A DNA stretch of 64,000 nt from Pseudomonadales bacterium (lineage in GTDB: Bacteria > Pseudomonadota > Gammaproteobacteria > Pseudomonadales > Azotimanducaceae). Position 1 is the stretch's first letter. Each line of letters begins with the position of its first letter. Shown here one piece after another: positions 1-8,897 of this stretch. The translations under genes were made by a program, and so were the position numbers. Where the stretch lies: NCBI GenBank assembly GCA_012103505.1, contig WLWP01000001.1:3038001-3102000 (forward strand), given 5' to 3'. Below the pieces are notes generated by a model, which was not told the DNA's origin, made no database searches, and saw only the letters and a list, made by a program, of their open reading frames with translations.

Positions 1-2059
1 CTACTAACGTATTACCTTCTTCAAGCTCTAGCGCTATCAATCCGCTGGGACGAGGACGAGAAAATTGCTCCAGGGGTGTCTTCTTGACGGTGCCATTCGC
101 AGTCGCCATAAAGACGAATTGGTTTTCTTCAAAATCTTGGACCGGCATGATCGCCGTTATTCGCTCATCACCAGCCAAAGGCAAAATGTTGACCATAGGC
201 CGACCCTTGGCGCCACGACTGCCCTGCGGTATCTGAAATACCTTAAGCCAATAAACTTTGCCAACATTAGAAAAGCAAAGCAGCATGTCATGTGAATTGG
301 CAATGACTAAGTGTTCTACAAAGTCTTCATCTTTTACGCTGGTAGCAGCCTTGCCGCGGCCGCCACGCCGTTGCGCCTGATAAGTTGTCAACGGTTGAGT
401 TTTGCCATAGCCCTGATGCGAAATGGTGACCACCAGATCTTCTTCCGTGATTAGATCCTCAACCGAAAGATCCTGTTGGGTGGCGACAATTTCAGTGCGA
501 CGCTCATCTCCGTAGGTGTCCTTGATCTCTACAAGCTCATCCCGGATCACGCTTTGTAAACGTTCATCTGAATCAAGGATGTCGAGCAAATCCGCTATCT
601 CATCCAAGACACCTTGGTAGTCTTCCATCAACTTGTCTTGTTCCATCGCGGTAAGGCGATGCAGTCGAATTTCCAAAATAGCTTGGGCTTGTTCTTCAGT
701 AAGGCGGTACAAATTTTCGGTAAAGCCAAAGTCTTCAGACAAACCTTCTGGCCGACAGGCATCGGAACCGACCTTCTCTAGAAGCTCAAACAGGGAGTTT
801 GCTTCCCAGCGACGCTCCATTAGCGCGACGCGGGCAACCGCAGCTGACGCCGACGCTCGAATCAATTCGATGACAGCATCAATGTTCGATAACGCAACGG
901 CCTGCCCTTCTAAAATATGGCCTCGCTGGCGTGCACGCCGAAGCAGGTAGAGCGTACGTCTGATAACGACTTCGCGGCGATGCTTAAGGAACGCCTCGAG
1001 CATCTCCTTGAGATTGAGCAGCTTCGGTTGGCCATCCACCAACGCCACGCAATTAATACCAAACACTGACTGTAGTTGTGTTTGTGCATATAGATTATTC
1101 AGGATCACATCGCCCGAATCACCTCGACGTATCTCGATGACGACGCGCATACCATCTTTGTCTGACTCATCACGCAGTTCGGTGATGCCTTCGATCTTCT
1201 TATCTTTTACCAGCTCCGCGATCTTCTCGATCAAGCGGGCCTTATTAAGTTGGTAAGGAATCTCATGAATGATGATTCGTTCGCGGCCACTCTTATCTTC
1301 CTCGACCTCGGCACGCGCGCGCATGTATATCCGTCCGCGACCGCTTCGATACGCCTGCACTATGCCAGCCCGACCATTGATGATCCCTGCGGTAGGGAAA
1401 TCAGGTCCGGTAATGAACTCCATAAGTTCATCGATGGAAATCTCTGGGGTCTCGAGTAAGGCCAGACAACCATTGACCACTTCGGTGAGATTGTGTGGCG
1501 GGATATTTGTTGCCATTCCTACCGCAATCCCGGAACTACCGTTAACTAAGAGGTTCGGTACTCGCGTTGGCAAGACCTCCGGCATCGTTAACGTATCGTC
1601 GTAGTTCGCGACGAACTCAACAGTATCCTTATCCAGATCAGCTAAGAGCTCACCTGCGATCTTGGCCATTCGAATTTCGGTATAGCGCATCGCGGCTGGT
1701 GGATCACCATCGATAGATCCAAAGTTACCTTGGCCGTCGACCAGCTGGTAACGCATAGAAAATTCCTGCGCCATCCGAACGGCCGTTTCGTACACTGCCG
1801 AGTCACCGTGTGGGTGATACTTACCGATGACTTCACCGACGACACGGGCAGACTTCACGTAGGGGCGGTTGTAAGTGTTGTTCAGTTCCCTCATCGCGAA
1901 CAACACACGCTTGTGGACAGGTTTCAATCCATCACGAACATCGGGCAATGCGCGCCCAACAATGACGCTCATCGCGTAGTCCAAATAGGACTGACGCAGC
2001 TCGTCTTCGATGTTTACCGGGAGGATATCTCTACTAGGCTCAGAGCCGATTTCGGACAT
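1..2059 (-). CDS. gyrA: DNA gyrase subunit A (C-terminal end off window)
   Basis: About 686 codons of the type IIA topoisomerase A subunit are visible; the rest of the C-terminal DNA-wrapping propeller lies before base 1. With GyrB it introduces negative supercoils by ATP-driven strand passage. Seen: the DNA-gate motif [13 protein letters not shown] (own residues 82-94), the catalytic Tyr at own residue 126 in AAMRYTEIR (E. coli Tyr122), and a GyrA box QRRGGRG near residue 560, which separates gyrase from ParC. The quinolone-resistance positions are Ser (E. coli 83) and Glu (E. coli 87); Glu there is native in many species. The ATG start has no clear Shine-Dalgarno. The gene is divergent from mtaD across 81 bp. 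Confidence 0.97.
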   Translation of the reverse strand, partial: MSEIGSEPSRDILPVNIEDELRQSYLDYAMSVIVGRALPDVRDGLKPVHKRVLFAMRELNNTYNRPYVKSARVVGEVIGKYHPHGDSAVYETAVRMAQEFSMRYQLVDGQGNFGSIDGDPPAAMRYTEIRMAKIAGELLADLDKDTVEFVANYDDTLTMPEVLPTRVPNLLVNGSSGIAVGMATNIPPHNLTEVVNGCLALLETPEISIDELMEFITGPDFPTAGIINGRAGIVQAYRSGRGRIYMRARAEVEEDKSGRERIIIHEIPYQLNKARLIEKIAELVKDKKIEGITELRDESDKDGMRVVIEIRRGDSGDVILNNLYAQTQLQSVFGINCVALVDGQPKLLNLKEMLEAFLKHRREVVIRRTLYLLRRARQRGHILEGQAVALSNIDAVIELIRASASAAVARVALMERRWEANSLFELLEKVGSDACRPEGLSEDFGFTENLYRLTEEQAQAILEIRLHRLTAMEQDKLMEDYQGVLDEIADLLDILDSDERLQSVIRDELVEIKDTYGDERRTEIVATQQDLSVEDLITEEDLVVTISHQGYGKTQPLTTYQAQRRGGRGKAATSVKDEDFVEHLVIANSHDMLLCFSNVGKVYWLKVFQIPQGSRGAKGRPMVNILPLAGDERITAIMPVQDFEENQFVFMATANGTVKKTPLEQFSRPRPSGLIALELEEGNTLV

Positions 2060-2086
2060 TAATTTTCGGGGAAGGTAAAAGCGGCA

Positions 2087-2115
2087 ATTTTACATCATTT
2101 GAGGATTGGGGTCAG
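2087..2115 (-). promoter_or_regulatory. Likely gyrA sigma-70 promoter
   Basis: Read on the minus strand, CTGACC (positions 2115-2110) and TAAAAT (2092-2087) are separated by exactly 17 bp and lie 28 bp before the gyrA ATG. The -35 matches 4 of 6 consensus bases and the -10 matches 5 of 6. This is by eye only. Confidence 0.45.
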
Positions 2116-2140
2116 GGAAAATTGGTGCAATACTCACATC

Positions 2141-3451
2141 ATGACAAGCTGTGATTTACTAGTAATTGCGCGATGGATGCTACCCATTGCGCCGGAAAAC
2201 TGCGCCTTCGACAATTACGCCCTCGCGATAACAGACGGTGAAATCGTGGATCTCGGTGTTGCCGAAGAGGTGCAAGCCCGAGTCTCTCCGAGTGAGACCT
2301 TAAGCCTCACAGATCACATCGTTCTACCCGGACTTATCAACGCGCATGGTCATGCTGCAATGACCCTTCCGCGCGGTGCCGGTGAAGACCAATCACTGCA
2401 AGCCTGGCTCTCGGACACGATCTGGCCCCTAGAAGCCAAACATGTAAACGCAGATTTCGTCCGTCTCGGCACCGAAGTCGCACTCGCAGAAATGATTGCC
2501 TCGGGTACAACGACTTTTTCAGACATGTATTTCTTTCCTGAAGACTGTGCTGACTTGGTTGCTACTGTGGGGATGCGTGCACAGGTTTGTTTTCCAGTCA
2601 TCGAGATGTCTAACGTGTGGAGTGACGGAGTAGTCGACGGCTTGCACAAAGGCCTCGCCTTATACGACCACTATCGGCACCACGAAAGAATCGATATCGC
2701 CTTTGGTCCACACTCCGCTTACACCGTGAGCGCTGCCAACCTCGAAAAAGTGGCTATGTACTCCAATGAGATTGACGCCCAAGTCCAAATCCACATGCAC
2801 GAAAACGCTGAGGAAGTTCACGAAGCCCAAGCCCTGCACGGGCACACGTGGATCCAAGCCTTAGACGAAATCGGTCTCCTCGGTCCGAATCTACAGACCG
2901 TGCACATGACCCACGTATCAGACGAAGACCTGGCGACTATCGCTTCTTCGCGCACCAGTGTTATCCATTGCCCAGTTTCAAATCTCAAGCTGGCCTCGGG
3001 GTATGCCCACGTCGACAAATATATCGAAGCCAATGTGCAAGTCGGACTTGGCACCGATGGCGCAGCCTCCAACAATACTTTGGATCTATTTCACGAAGCA
3101 CACACAGCCTCGCTTATCGCCAAACACGAAAACCGCGACCCGACGGCTGGCAATGCTCGCGATACCTTACGCATGGCGACACTTGGTGGCGCTCAAGCGC
3201 TCGGCTTAGAGCGCAAAGTCGGCTCACTAGAAATTGGTAAGCAAGCGGACTTCATAGCGATAGACACAAACAGTCTCAACCTAATGCCCCACTACGATCC
3301 TTTTGCTGCCTTGGTTCATGGCAACGCCGGACGTAATGTGAGTCACAGTTATGTGAGAGGTGAGGCGCTCTTGGCTGATCGGTCCCATACCAGCATCGAC
3401 ATTTCAGCACTGACCGAGAAAGTGCGACAATGGCAGATCACCGCGGTTTAA
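2141..3451 (+). CDS. mtaD: 5-methylthioadenosine/S-adenosylhomocysteine deaminase (TrzA/SsnA-type amidohydrolase)
   Basis: Metal-dependent amidohydrolase of about 436 residues that deaminates MTA and SAH, the by-products of polyamine synthesis and methyl transfer. Seen: the N-terminal metal motif NAHGHAAM (about residues 67-74), HMHENAEE in the middle of the barrel, the THVSDED region, and GTDGAASNN carrying the late Asp ligand, all typical of the TrzA/MTA deaminase branch. I chose the ATG at 2141; an in-frame TTG at 2099 would add 14 residues unlike the family. The next gene is ubiG, a SAM-dependent methyltransferase. In Pseudomonas the same pair follows gyrA and mtnA, but mtnA is not present here. 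Confidence 0.88.
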   Translation: MTSCDLLVIARWMLPIAPENCAFDNYALAITDGEIVDLGVAEEVQARVSPSETLSLTDHIVLPGLINAHGHAAMTLPRGAGEDQSLQAWLSDTIWPLEAKHVNADFVRLGTEVALAEMIASGTTTFSDMYFFPEDCADLVATVGMRAQVCFPVIEMSNVWSDGVVDGLHKGLALYDHYRHHERIDIAFGPHSAYTVSAANLEKVAMYSNEIDAQVQIHMHENAEEVHEAQALHGHTWIQALDEIGLLGPNLQTVHMTHVSDEDLATIASSRTSVIHCPVSNLKLASGYAHVDKYIEANVQVGLGTDGAASNNTLDLFHEAHTASLIAKHENRDPTAGNARDTLRMATLGGAQALGLERKVGSLEIGKQADFIAIDTNSLNLMPHYDPFAALVHGNAGRNVSHSYVRGEALLADRSHTSIDISALTEKVRQWQITAV

Positions 3452-3494
3452 TCGGCTAGGCGCTCTCACTAGGGACGTTCTCAGTTAGGGATTT

Positions 3495-4217
3495 ATGCAA
3501 TATACGAGTACACAGGCTGACGCCAACGTCGACCCAGAAGAGATCACCAAATTCGACGCACTTGCGGCGCGATGGTGGGATCCAACAGGTGAGTTTCGCG
3601 CGCTACACGATATCAATCCAATCCGCGTGCAATACATAGATGAGCGCAGCGATTTGCGTTGTGGACCTGTCATCGATGTTGGCTGTGGCGGCGGCATACT
3701 GACGGAAGCAATCGCCCAGATGACCGAGGAAGTCACCGGCATAGATATGGCTGAGAAAGCACTTGGTGTTGCGCGTTTACACGCGCTTGAGGCTGAGATC
3801 GATGTGAGCTACCTTGCCTCGACAGCGGAAGCCTTCGCTGGCGAACACCCAAATCATTTCGCCACAGTTACGTGTTTGGAAATGTTAGAACACGTGACTG
3901 ACTATCCCAGCACCGTACAGGCTTGTGCTGACCTCGCACAACCAGGAGCCAATCTTTTTTTCTCCACGATCAACCGCAATCCAAAAGCTTATGCATTGTT
4001 AATTCTGGGTGCTGAATACGTCATGAATCTTCTACCCAGAGGTACACATGACTACAGCAAGTTCATCAAACCTGCCGAACTTTGCAACGCGATCACAAAT
4101 GCCGGTTTAGAAGTCCGCGAAATTAGCGGTATGGTGTACAACCCCTTCTCGCACCAATGCGTGATCAATGACGACGTTGACGCAAACTATCTGGTGCACG
4201 CAGTAAAAGGACTATGA
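3495..4217 (+). CDS. ubiG: Ubiquinone biosynthesis O-methyltransferase
   Basis: SAM-dependent methyltransferase performing both O-methylations of ubiquinone synthesis. The 240-residue length equals E. coli UbiG. The N-terminus has the family signature EITKFDALAARWWDPTGEF, followed by the SAM-binding motif I VIDVGCGGGILTEAIA near residues 56-71 and the post-motif EMLEHV. The ATG at 3495 is preceded by AGGGAT. Its last bases overlap the start of the next gene (ATGA), so translation of the two is probably coupled. Confidence 0.95.
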   Translation: MQYTSTQADANVDPEEITKFDALAARWWDPTGEFRALHDINPIRVQYIDERSDLRCGPVIDVGCGGGILTEAIAQMTEEVTGIDMAEKALGVARLHALEAEIDVSYLASTAEAFAGEHPNHFATVTCLEMLEHVTDYPSTVQACADLAQPGANLFFSTINRNPKAYALLILGAEYVMNLLPRGTHDYSKFIKPAELCNAITNAGLEVREISGMVYNPFSHQCVINDDVDANYLVHAVKGL

Positions 4218-5002
4218 CAGCACTGGACACAACCGACTGGCGTTTCGAGCCAAATTCCGACTTGTTTGAAAATCGGACGATACTCGTTACGGGCGCTGGT
4301 GACGGCATCGGCGCGACCTTGGCACGCACCATCGCCCAACTCGGCGGCAACGTCGTTCTGCTCGGTAGGACCCGCCAAAAGCTCGAGACAGTGTTTGATT
4401 GGATCGAAGCAAATACCGAAACCCAAGCTGTGATCGTGCCGTGCGACTTAGCGGAGCTCAATCTTGACTCAGTCAACGCGTTGTCCGATGCCATTGCTGA
4501 TACCTATGGCCATCTAGATGGGCTCGTGCACAACGCTTCGATCCTTGGACCTCGACTGCCGATCGCTCACTACCCACATGATGCATGGCTCAAGGTCATG
4601 CAGGTCAACGTCAACGCACCATTCATGCTGACCCAAGGTCTCTTCCATCTGTTAGACAAAGCCCCAGAAGCTTCCGTTGTCTACGTTTCCTCTTCAGTTG
4701 GTCGGGAAGGTCGAGCTTATTGGGGGGCTTACTCTGCCTCTAAATTCGCTCTGGAAGGCTTAAGCCAGATACTGGCTGACGAAACCGAGCAAGCCGGTAA
4801 GATCCACGTGTACAGCGTCAACCCGGGTGCCACCCGCACCGCGATGCGGGCATCCGCCTACCCCAATGAAGATCCTCAAACTGTTCCAGAACCAACCGCC
4901 CATATGGATCTTTTCACATACTTACTCGGCGGGCTGAAGCATGGTGAGCCTCTGCCCGAAACGGGCAGTCAACTCGACGCTCGAACATGGCGTAAAGCTT
5001 AA
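4214..5002 (+). CDS. YciK-like short-chain dehydrogenase/reductase
   Basis: Classical SDR of 262 residues. Seen: the cofactor-binding glycine motif TGAGDGIGATLA near residue 27, NNV-type core replaced by LVHNASILGP, the catalytic Ser in VVYVSSSVG, and the YxxxK motif in AYSASKFALEG. The length and the WRFEPNSDLFENRTILVTGAGDG start resemble YciK/PA3173-type proteins, whose substrate is not known. It overlaps ubiG by 4 bp. In Pseudomonas the N-acetylmuramic acid 6-phosphate phosphatase gene mupP sits between these two; it is missing here. Confidence 0.85.
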   Translation: MTALDTTDWRFEPNSDLFENRTILVTGAGDGIGATLARTIAQLGGNVVLLGRTRQKLETVFDWIEANTETQAVIVPCDLAELNLDSVNALSDAIADTYGHLDGLVHNASILGPRLPIAHYPHDAWLKVMQVNVNAPFMLTQGLFHLLDKAPEASVVYVSSSVGREGRAYWGAYSASKFALEGLSQILADETEQAGKIHVYSVNPGATRTAMRASAYPNEDPQTVPEPTAHMDLFTYLLGGLKHGEPLPETGSQLDARTWRKA

Positions 5003-5007
5003 GTAGA

Positions 5008-5023
5008 CGCCCAAAAGTGGGCG
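5008..5023. terminator. Short hairpin after the SDR gene
   Basis: CGCCCA, loop AAAG, TGGGCG: a perfect 6-bp stem 5 bp after the SDR stop codon. There is no T run behind it, so intrinsic termination is uncertain. Confidence 0.3.
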
Positions 5024-5182
5024 CCAAATCATCAAACTGACAAGAAATAGACGCTAAACTGTCAAAAAATTGACGAACGCGCCCTCGGGTAACTACCAAC
5101 CCTTTGATTTTATTAACGTTTTAATGTGGCACGGATCTGGTATGGGAATAGGTTCAAAGCCTTACCGACGAAGTTCCAAAAC

Positions 5183-6055
5183 ATGATGGCAACCGACAAA
5201 AAACAAGCTCTAACGATGGCCTCAGCCGTTCATTTCGATGATCGCACGGCACTTCACCTGACCCAGGCTTTTAACCAAGAAACGGATCTACCAGCCTTGC
5301 TGGCCCTATTGTTTTCCCAACTCCAAGCACTGTGCGGCGCCCACGGGGTGACGTACGACAATGCTGCCCTCGAACTTGAGTGTCGATTGGGACGAACCGC
5401 ACACCATAACGCTGAGTACAATCTTGAATATGGCAAGGATCAGCTGGGTAGTTTGACCATCTTCTATCCGCGCAGACAGACCGAGCCCGAACTTCAAACC
5501 GGCGAAGATCTGGTTGCGCTCATGTTCACTGCCCTGCGTAACGCCGTTACCCTCCTGCAGGCGCGCCAGGCAGAACCTGCGCCACAAACCATTCCGGCAA
5601 CTCCTGACATCGACGAGCTTAGTCGTGAAGAAAAAGCTGACACGCTCGTACTCATGGCCCTTGACGGCTACAGCCAGCTCGTTAAACAGTCAGGTGATGA
5701 GTGGGCACAGATACTCATGACAAGCGTGCATACACATGTTAAAGAAGGACTTCGGCAAGCGGATGGGGTTTACCAAATCTCTGACGAACTCATCGCCATA
5801 TTGCTTCCGAATACAACCCTGACTCAGGCCAACCAAGTGGCCGAAAAAGTACGGATTCTAGTGGCCAGTTTGCATCTCACAGGCGCCTCCACCGAAGAAC
5901 AACTTTCTGCATGTATGGGTATAGCTGATGCCAAGCTCGCTAAAACAGCAGAAGACGTTATGGCTCATGCCAAAATCGCTCTAGCACAGGCAAAGCGTGA
6001 CGGTCGAAGCACTATTTGCGTCTACACAGAAGTGTTGGCGGAAACCAGCGAATAA
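5183..6055 (+). CDS. Protein with a degenerate GGDEF domain
   Basis: About 290 residues. The N-terminal half (to about residue 140) looks like a GAF-type sensor or a globular domain that I cannot name; it has no membrane segment. The C-terminal half keeps the GGDEF fold pattern (a long helix, then ADGVYQISDELIAILLPNT, then QANQVAEKVR and a final DVMAHAKIALAQAKRDGR), but the catalytic GG(D/E)EF loop is ISDEL. It is therefore unlikely to make cyclic di-GMP and may bind a ligand or partner. I prefer the ATG at 5183; an in-frame GTG at 5126 would add 19 residues. It converges on rluB with a 1-bp gap. Confidence 0.6.
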   Translation: MMATDKKQALTMASAVHFDDRTALHLTQAFNQETDLPALLALLFSQLQALCGAHGVTYDNAALELECRLGRTAHHNAEYNLEYGKDQLGSLTIFYPRRQTEPELQTGEDLVALMFTALRNAVTLLQARQAEPAPQTIPATPDIDELSREEKADTLVLMALDGYSQLVKQSGDEWAQILMTSVHTHVKEGLRQADGVYQISDELIAILLPNTTLTQANQVAEKVRILVASLHLTGASTEEQLSACMGIADAKLAKTAEDVMAHAKIALAQAKRDGRSTICVYTEVLAETSE

Positions 6056-6056
6056 A

Positions 6057-7097
6057 TTAGCGCTCGTTCTTCTCAAGTTTCGGATAAGGAATTAAACAGC
6101 TTGTCTTCGCTGTTCGCGACACCTTCGACGGCGTTCGCTTCGGCGTCTCATAAGACATACCTAGCATTTTATAAGTATTTCTTACGTCTTTTTGTTGCAA
6201 CGATGCCCACTGTCCATTGCGTAACCACGACGGCAATACAAAGGGTCCATATCGAACACGCTTTAACCGGCTGACCGTGAGACCGCGTGATTCGAACAAA
6301 CGTCTAACCTCTCGATTCCTGCCCTCAGTGAGCACCACGTGATACCAATTGTTGCTACCGCTGCCGTTATAGAACCGTACATCTGAAAATCGAAGTGTCT
6401 CGCCATCGACCTCTATCCCTGCTTTCAAGATATCGATGTCATCTTTTTCCAAGATGCCATGTATACGAACCGCATATTCTCGATCTAAGCCAGTAGAAGG
6501 ATGCATCAGACGGTTGGCAAGCTCACCATCGTTGGTGAATAGGAGGAGTCCCGATGTTTGTACGTCCAGCCTTCCCACGCTGACCCAGCGACCTTGCTTG
6601 AGATCCGGCAACTCTTCATACACGGTAGTCCGACCTTCTGGGTCGCGGCGCGTCGTCACTACTCCGGTCGCCTTGTTTAGGATCAGTATCTCGACCGCTT
6701 TGCTGACTGCGATGCGGACGCGTTCACCATCTACTTCAACTTTATCGCTTGTTTTAACCCTCTGCCCGAGCACAGCACGATCGCCATTAACGATCACGCG
6801 GCCTTCAGTTATCCACTTTTCGATTTCTCGTCGTGATCCCATGCCAATCTGGGCAAGCACTTTCTGTAGACGTTCGCCGGGACCGAGATCAGCCGCCTCT
6901 GTCTGGTCACGACTGCGCACCTGGCGCGGATTCGAACGATATTCGGATCGCGAAGCAGACCCCGACTCAGACCGATACTTGGGCGAACGGCTTGATCGCT
7001 GTTTCGAAGATTTCGTAGCGCCAGATTTGGCAGATTTTTGCCTCGAAGACCCTGGCGGTCCAGCACGTCCACTACGTCCGGATGTTGGTTTGGCCAT
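6057..7097 (-). CDS. rluB: 23S rRNA pseudouridine(2605) synthase
   Basis: RsuA-family pseudouridine synthase acting on 23S rRNA helix 93. Seen: a basic Arg/Ser/Lys-rich N-terminal extension of about 70 residues, an S4 RNA-binding domain (ERLQKVLAQIGMGSRREIEK) near residues 78-125, the catalytic Asp in GRLDVQTSGLLLFTNDGEL, and the C-terminal family motifs LTEGRNREVRRLFE and VSRLKRVRYGP. The extension makes it longer than E. coli RluB (291 residues), and similar extensions are common in RluB. It follows scpB by 11 bp in a minus-strand operon, a conserved association with scpA and scpB. Confidence 0.92.
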   Translation of the reverse strand: MAKPTSGRSGRAGPPGSSRQKSAKSGATKSSKQRSSRSPKYRSESGSASRSEYRSNPRQVRSRDQTEAADLGPGERLQKVLAQIGMGSRREIEKWITEGRVIVNGDRAVLGQRVKTSDKVEVDGERVRIAVSKAVEILILNKATGVVTTRRDPEGRTTVYEELPDLKQGRWVSVGRLDVQTSGLLLFTNDGELANRLMHPSTGLDREYAVRIHGILEKDDIDILKAGIEVDGETLRFSDVRFYNGSGSNNWYHVVLTEGRNREVRRLFESRGLTVSRLKRVRYGPFVLPSWLRNGQWASLQQKDVRNTYKMLGMSYETPKRTPSKVSRTAKTSCLIPYPKLEKNER

Positions 7098-7108
7098 CTG
7101 ATACTGCT

Positions 7109-7849
7109 TTAGGGCGCTTTCGGAATGCTTTCAGGATGAAGCGGGACAACGTCAGCACCGAGACTCACCGGTTCAACCGAAATACCATCAGCCTCGACCT
7201 CGAGGTTCTGCTCTGCCGCATCGACGTCAGCGGCAGCTGCTGTGGCCTCAGTTACGGCCTCTACCGGCGAGGCTTCGTCTTTACCGCCTAGTTCTTCCTG
7301 CAAGACAGGCTCAATCAGCGCGCGAATTTCTGGCAATGGCGGCAGCTCAGCCAAGCTCTTGAGATTGAAGTAATCCAGGAATTCCTTGGTTGTCGCATAG
7401 AGCGCCGGTTTACCCGGGACCTCTTTGTAGCCGACAACCTTTATCCACTCGCGCTCGAGAAGTGTACGCACGATGTTCTGGCTGACGCTGACTCCTCGTA
7501 CCTGTTCTATATCTCCCCGAGTCACGGGTTGTTTGTAGGCAACCAAGGCTAAGGTCTCCAGCAACGCGCGGGTATATCGGGGAGGCTTTTCATCCCAGAG
7601 ACGGCTTACCCATTCCGAAAGCTCTTGGCGTACTTGGAAGCGATAACCAGAGGCAACACGTTGAAGCTCCACGCCACGTTCTTCTGCTTCCGCTTCAATT
7701 GTCTTTAGCGCCTCACGTACTTCCTTGCTCGCTGTATCGTCCCCCAGTTCGCCCGGGGCAAAAAGTTTAACTAGATTTGCAACGGTCAACGGGCCATCTG
7801 AGGCAAGCAGCGCCGCTTCAATAATCTGTTTGATTTTCGTGTCTTCCAC
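7109..7849 (-). CDS. scpB: Segregation and condensation protein B
   Basis: Winged-helix subunit of the SMC-ScpAB condensin, a dimer that binds the ScpA kleisin. Seen: IIEAALLASDGPLTVANLVKLF at the start, then TRALLETLALVAYKQPVTRGDIEQVRG and VNV-type second winged helix with LLEREWIKVVGYKEVPGKPALYATTKEFLDYFNL across residues 90-170. The last 70 residues are an acidic, Ala/Val-rich tail without a recognised fold. The start is GTG. It lies 70 bp downstream of scpA. Confidence 0.93.
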   Translation of the reverse strand: MEDTKIKQIIEAALLASDGPLTVANLVKLFAPGELGDDTASKEVREALKTIEAEAEERGVELQRVASGYRFQVRQELSEWVSRLWDEKPPRYTRALLETLALVAYKQPVTRGDIEQVRGVSVSQNIVRTLLEREWIKVVGYKEVPGKPALYATTKEFLDYFNLKSLAELPPLPEIRALIEPVLQEELGGKDEASPVEAVTEATAAAADVDAAEQNLEVEADGISVEPVSLGADVVPLHPESIPKAP

Positions 7850-7919
7850 TGCCCGCTACCTACTCTGTTTCACTACTATTGATCCAATCACAAGCCGCCT
7901 CACCAAGTGTGCTCGTCAA

Positions 7920-8867
7920 TCAATCTTCCTCTGCTTCCGTGTTGTCTGTCTCACCGCCATAGTTGGTGAGGAATACCGGTGTTTGATCGGTCGCACTTGC
8001 AACCGCCCTGACGTGTATCGGTGCATACGGCTCTGCTTGGACAAACTCAACCAAGGACTCTCGAACCAGTTCCATGATCGCCAGGAACGTCACGATCACA
8101 CCCATACGTCCTTCTTCCATTACGAAGCAATCGTAAAAAGAAACGAACTCTTCGGTATCGCGTACTCGTCCTAGGATCAAGCCCATGCGATCCCGCACAG
8201 AAAGAGGTTCTAGTTGAACCTCGTGCGACGCAAACATTTCCGCCCGCTTAAGTACCCGTGCCATCGCGAGCAGCACATCCTTAATATCAACTTCTGGATC
8301 GGCATGTTGCCGAACGAGTTCCGGCTTTGTGGCAGCGACGAGGTGAATATCTCTCTCTACCCTCGGCGCTTCACCAATATTCTCAGCACCTGTCTTGATC
8401 TGCTCATATTCTTGTAGTCGTCGTATAAGCTCAGCACGCGGATCACCTTCTTCTTCATCACCGCTATCAACTCTCGGCAGTAGCATTCTCGACTTAATTT
8501 CCGCGAGCATCGCAGCCATCACAAGATATTCTCCTGCAAGTTCAAGCTGGAGCGCATGCATCAAGTCGATGTACTGCATGTACTGCTTGGTGATCTCTGC
8601 GACTTTGATATCGAGAATGTCGAGGTTTTGTCGCCTGATCAGGTAGAGCAACAAATCTAATGGCCCTTGGAACGTCTCCAGAAACACTTCGAGCGCTTCA
8701 GGTGGTATGTACAGATCCGTAGGCAGCTCCTGCACTCGCTCGCCGTGGATCAGCGCAATCGTTGCACTCTCTTGCGCGCGCGCCTCGCTCAAATCTTCCG
8801 CTGCAGGCGCTGTCGCAGAACCGGAATCTGGCGATGGATCTACATTGTCCACGACATCATCTGCCAT
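7920..8867 (-). CDS. scpA: Segregation and condensation protein A
   Basis: Kleisin subunit bridging the SMC dimer in the SMC-ScpAB complex. Seen: the N-terminal SMC-binding signature FQGPLDLLLYLIRRQNLDILDI (residues about 68-89), EYLVMAAMLAEIKSRMLLP and the C-terminal winged helix ending in VTFLAIMELVRESLVEFVQAEPYAPI. A charged N-terminal stretch of about 55 residues precedes the domain, and an acidic tail closes it. The ATG start and the position between trpS (31 bp upstream) and scpB are consistent with one transcript. Confidence 0.94.
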   Translation of the reverse strand: MADDVVDNVDPSPDSGSATAPAAEDLSEARAQESATIALIHGERVQELPTDLYIPPEALEVFLETFQGPLDLLLYLIRRQNLDILDIKVAEITKQYMQYIDLMHALQLELAGEYLVMAAMLAEIKSRMLLPRVDSGDEEEGDPRAELIRRLQEYEQIKTGAENIGEAPRVERDIHLVAATKPELVRQHADPEVDIKDVLLAMARVLKRAEMFASHEVQLEPLSVRDRMGLILGRVRDTEEFVSFYDCFVMEEGRMGVIVTFLAIMELVRESLVEFVQAEPYAPIHVRAVASATDQTPVFLTNYGGETDNTEAEED

Positions 8868-8897
8868 GTTTTCCTCTCGTAGTTTTTACTCGTCGCA

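Noticed and set aside
1800..1830. gyrA Glu at E. coli position 87 as a resistance mutation
   Set aside because: Glu is the native residue there in many species and Ser83 is unchanged.
6436..7101. 221-residue plus-strand open frame
   Set aside because: Antisense of rluB, with Arg/Ser-rich composition arising from the complement of a real gene.
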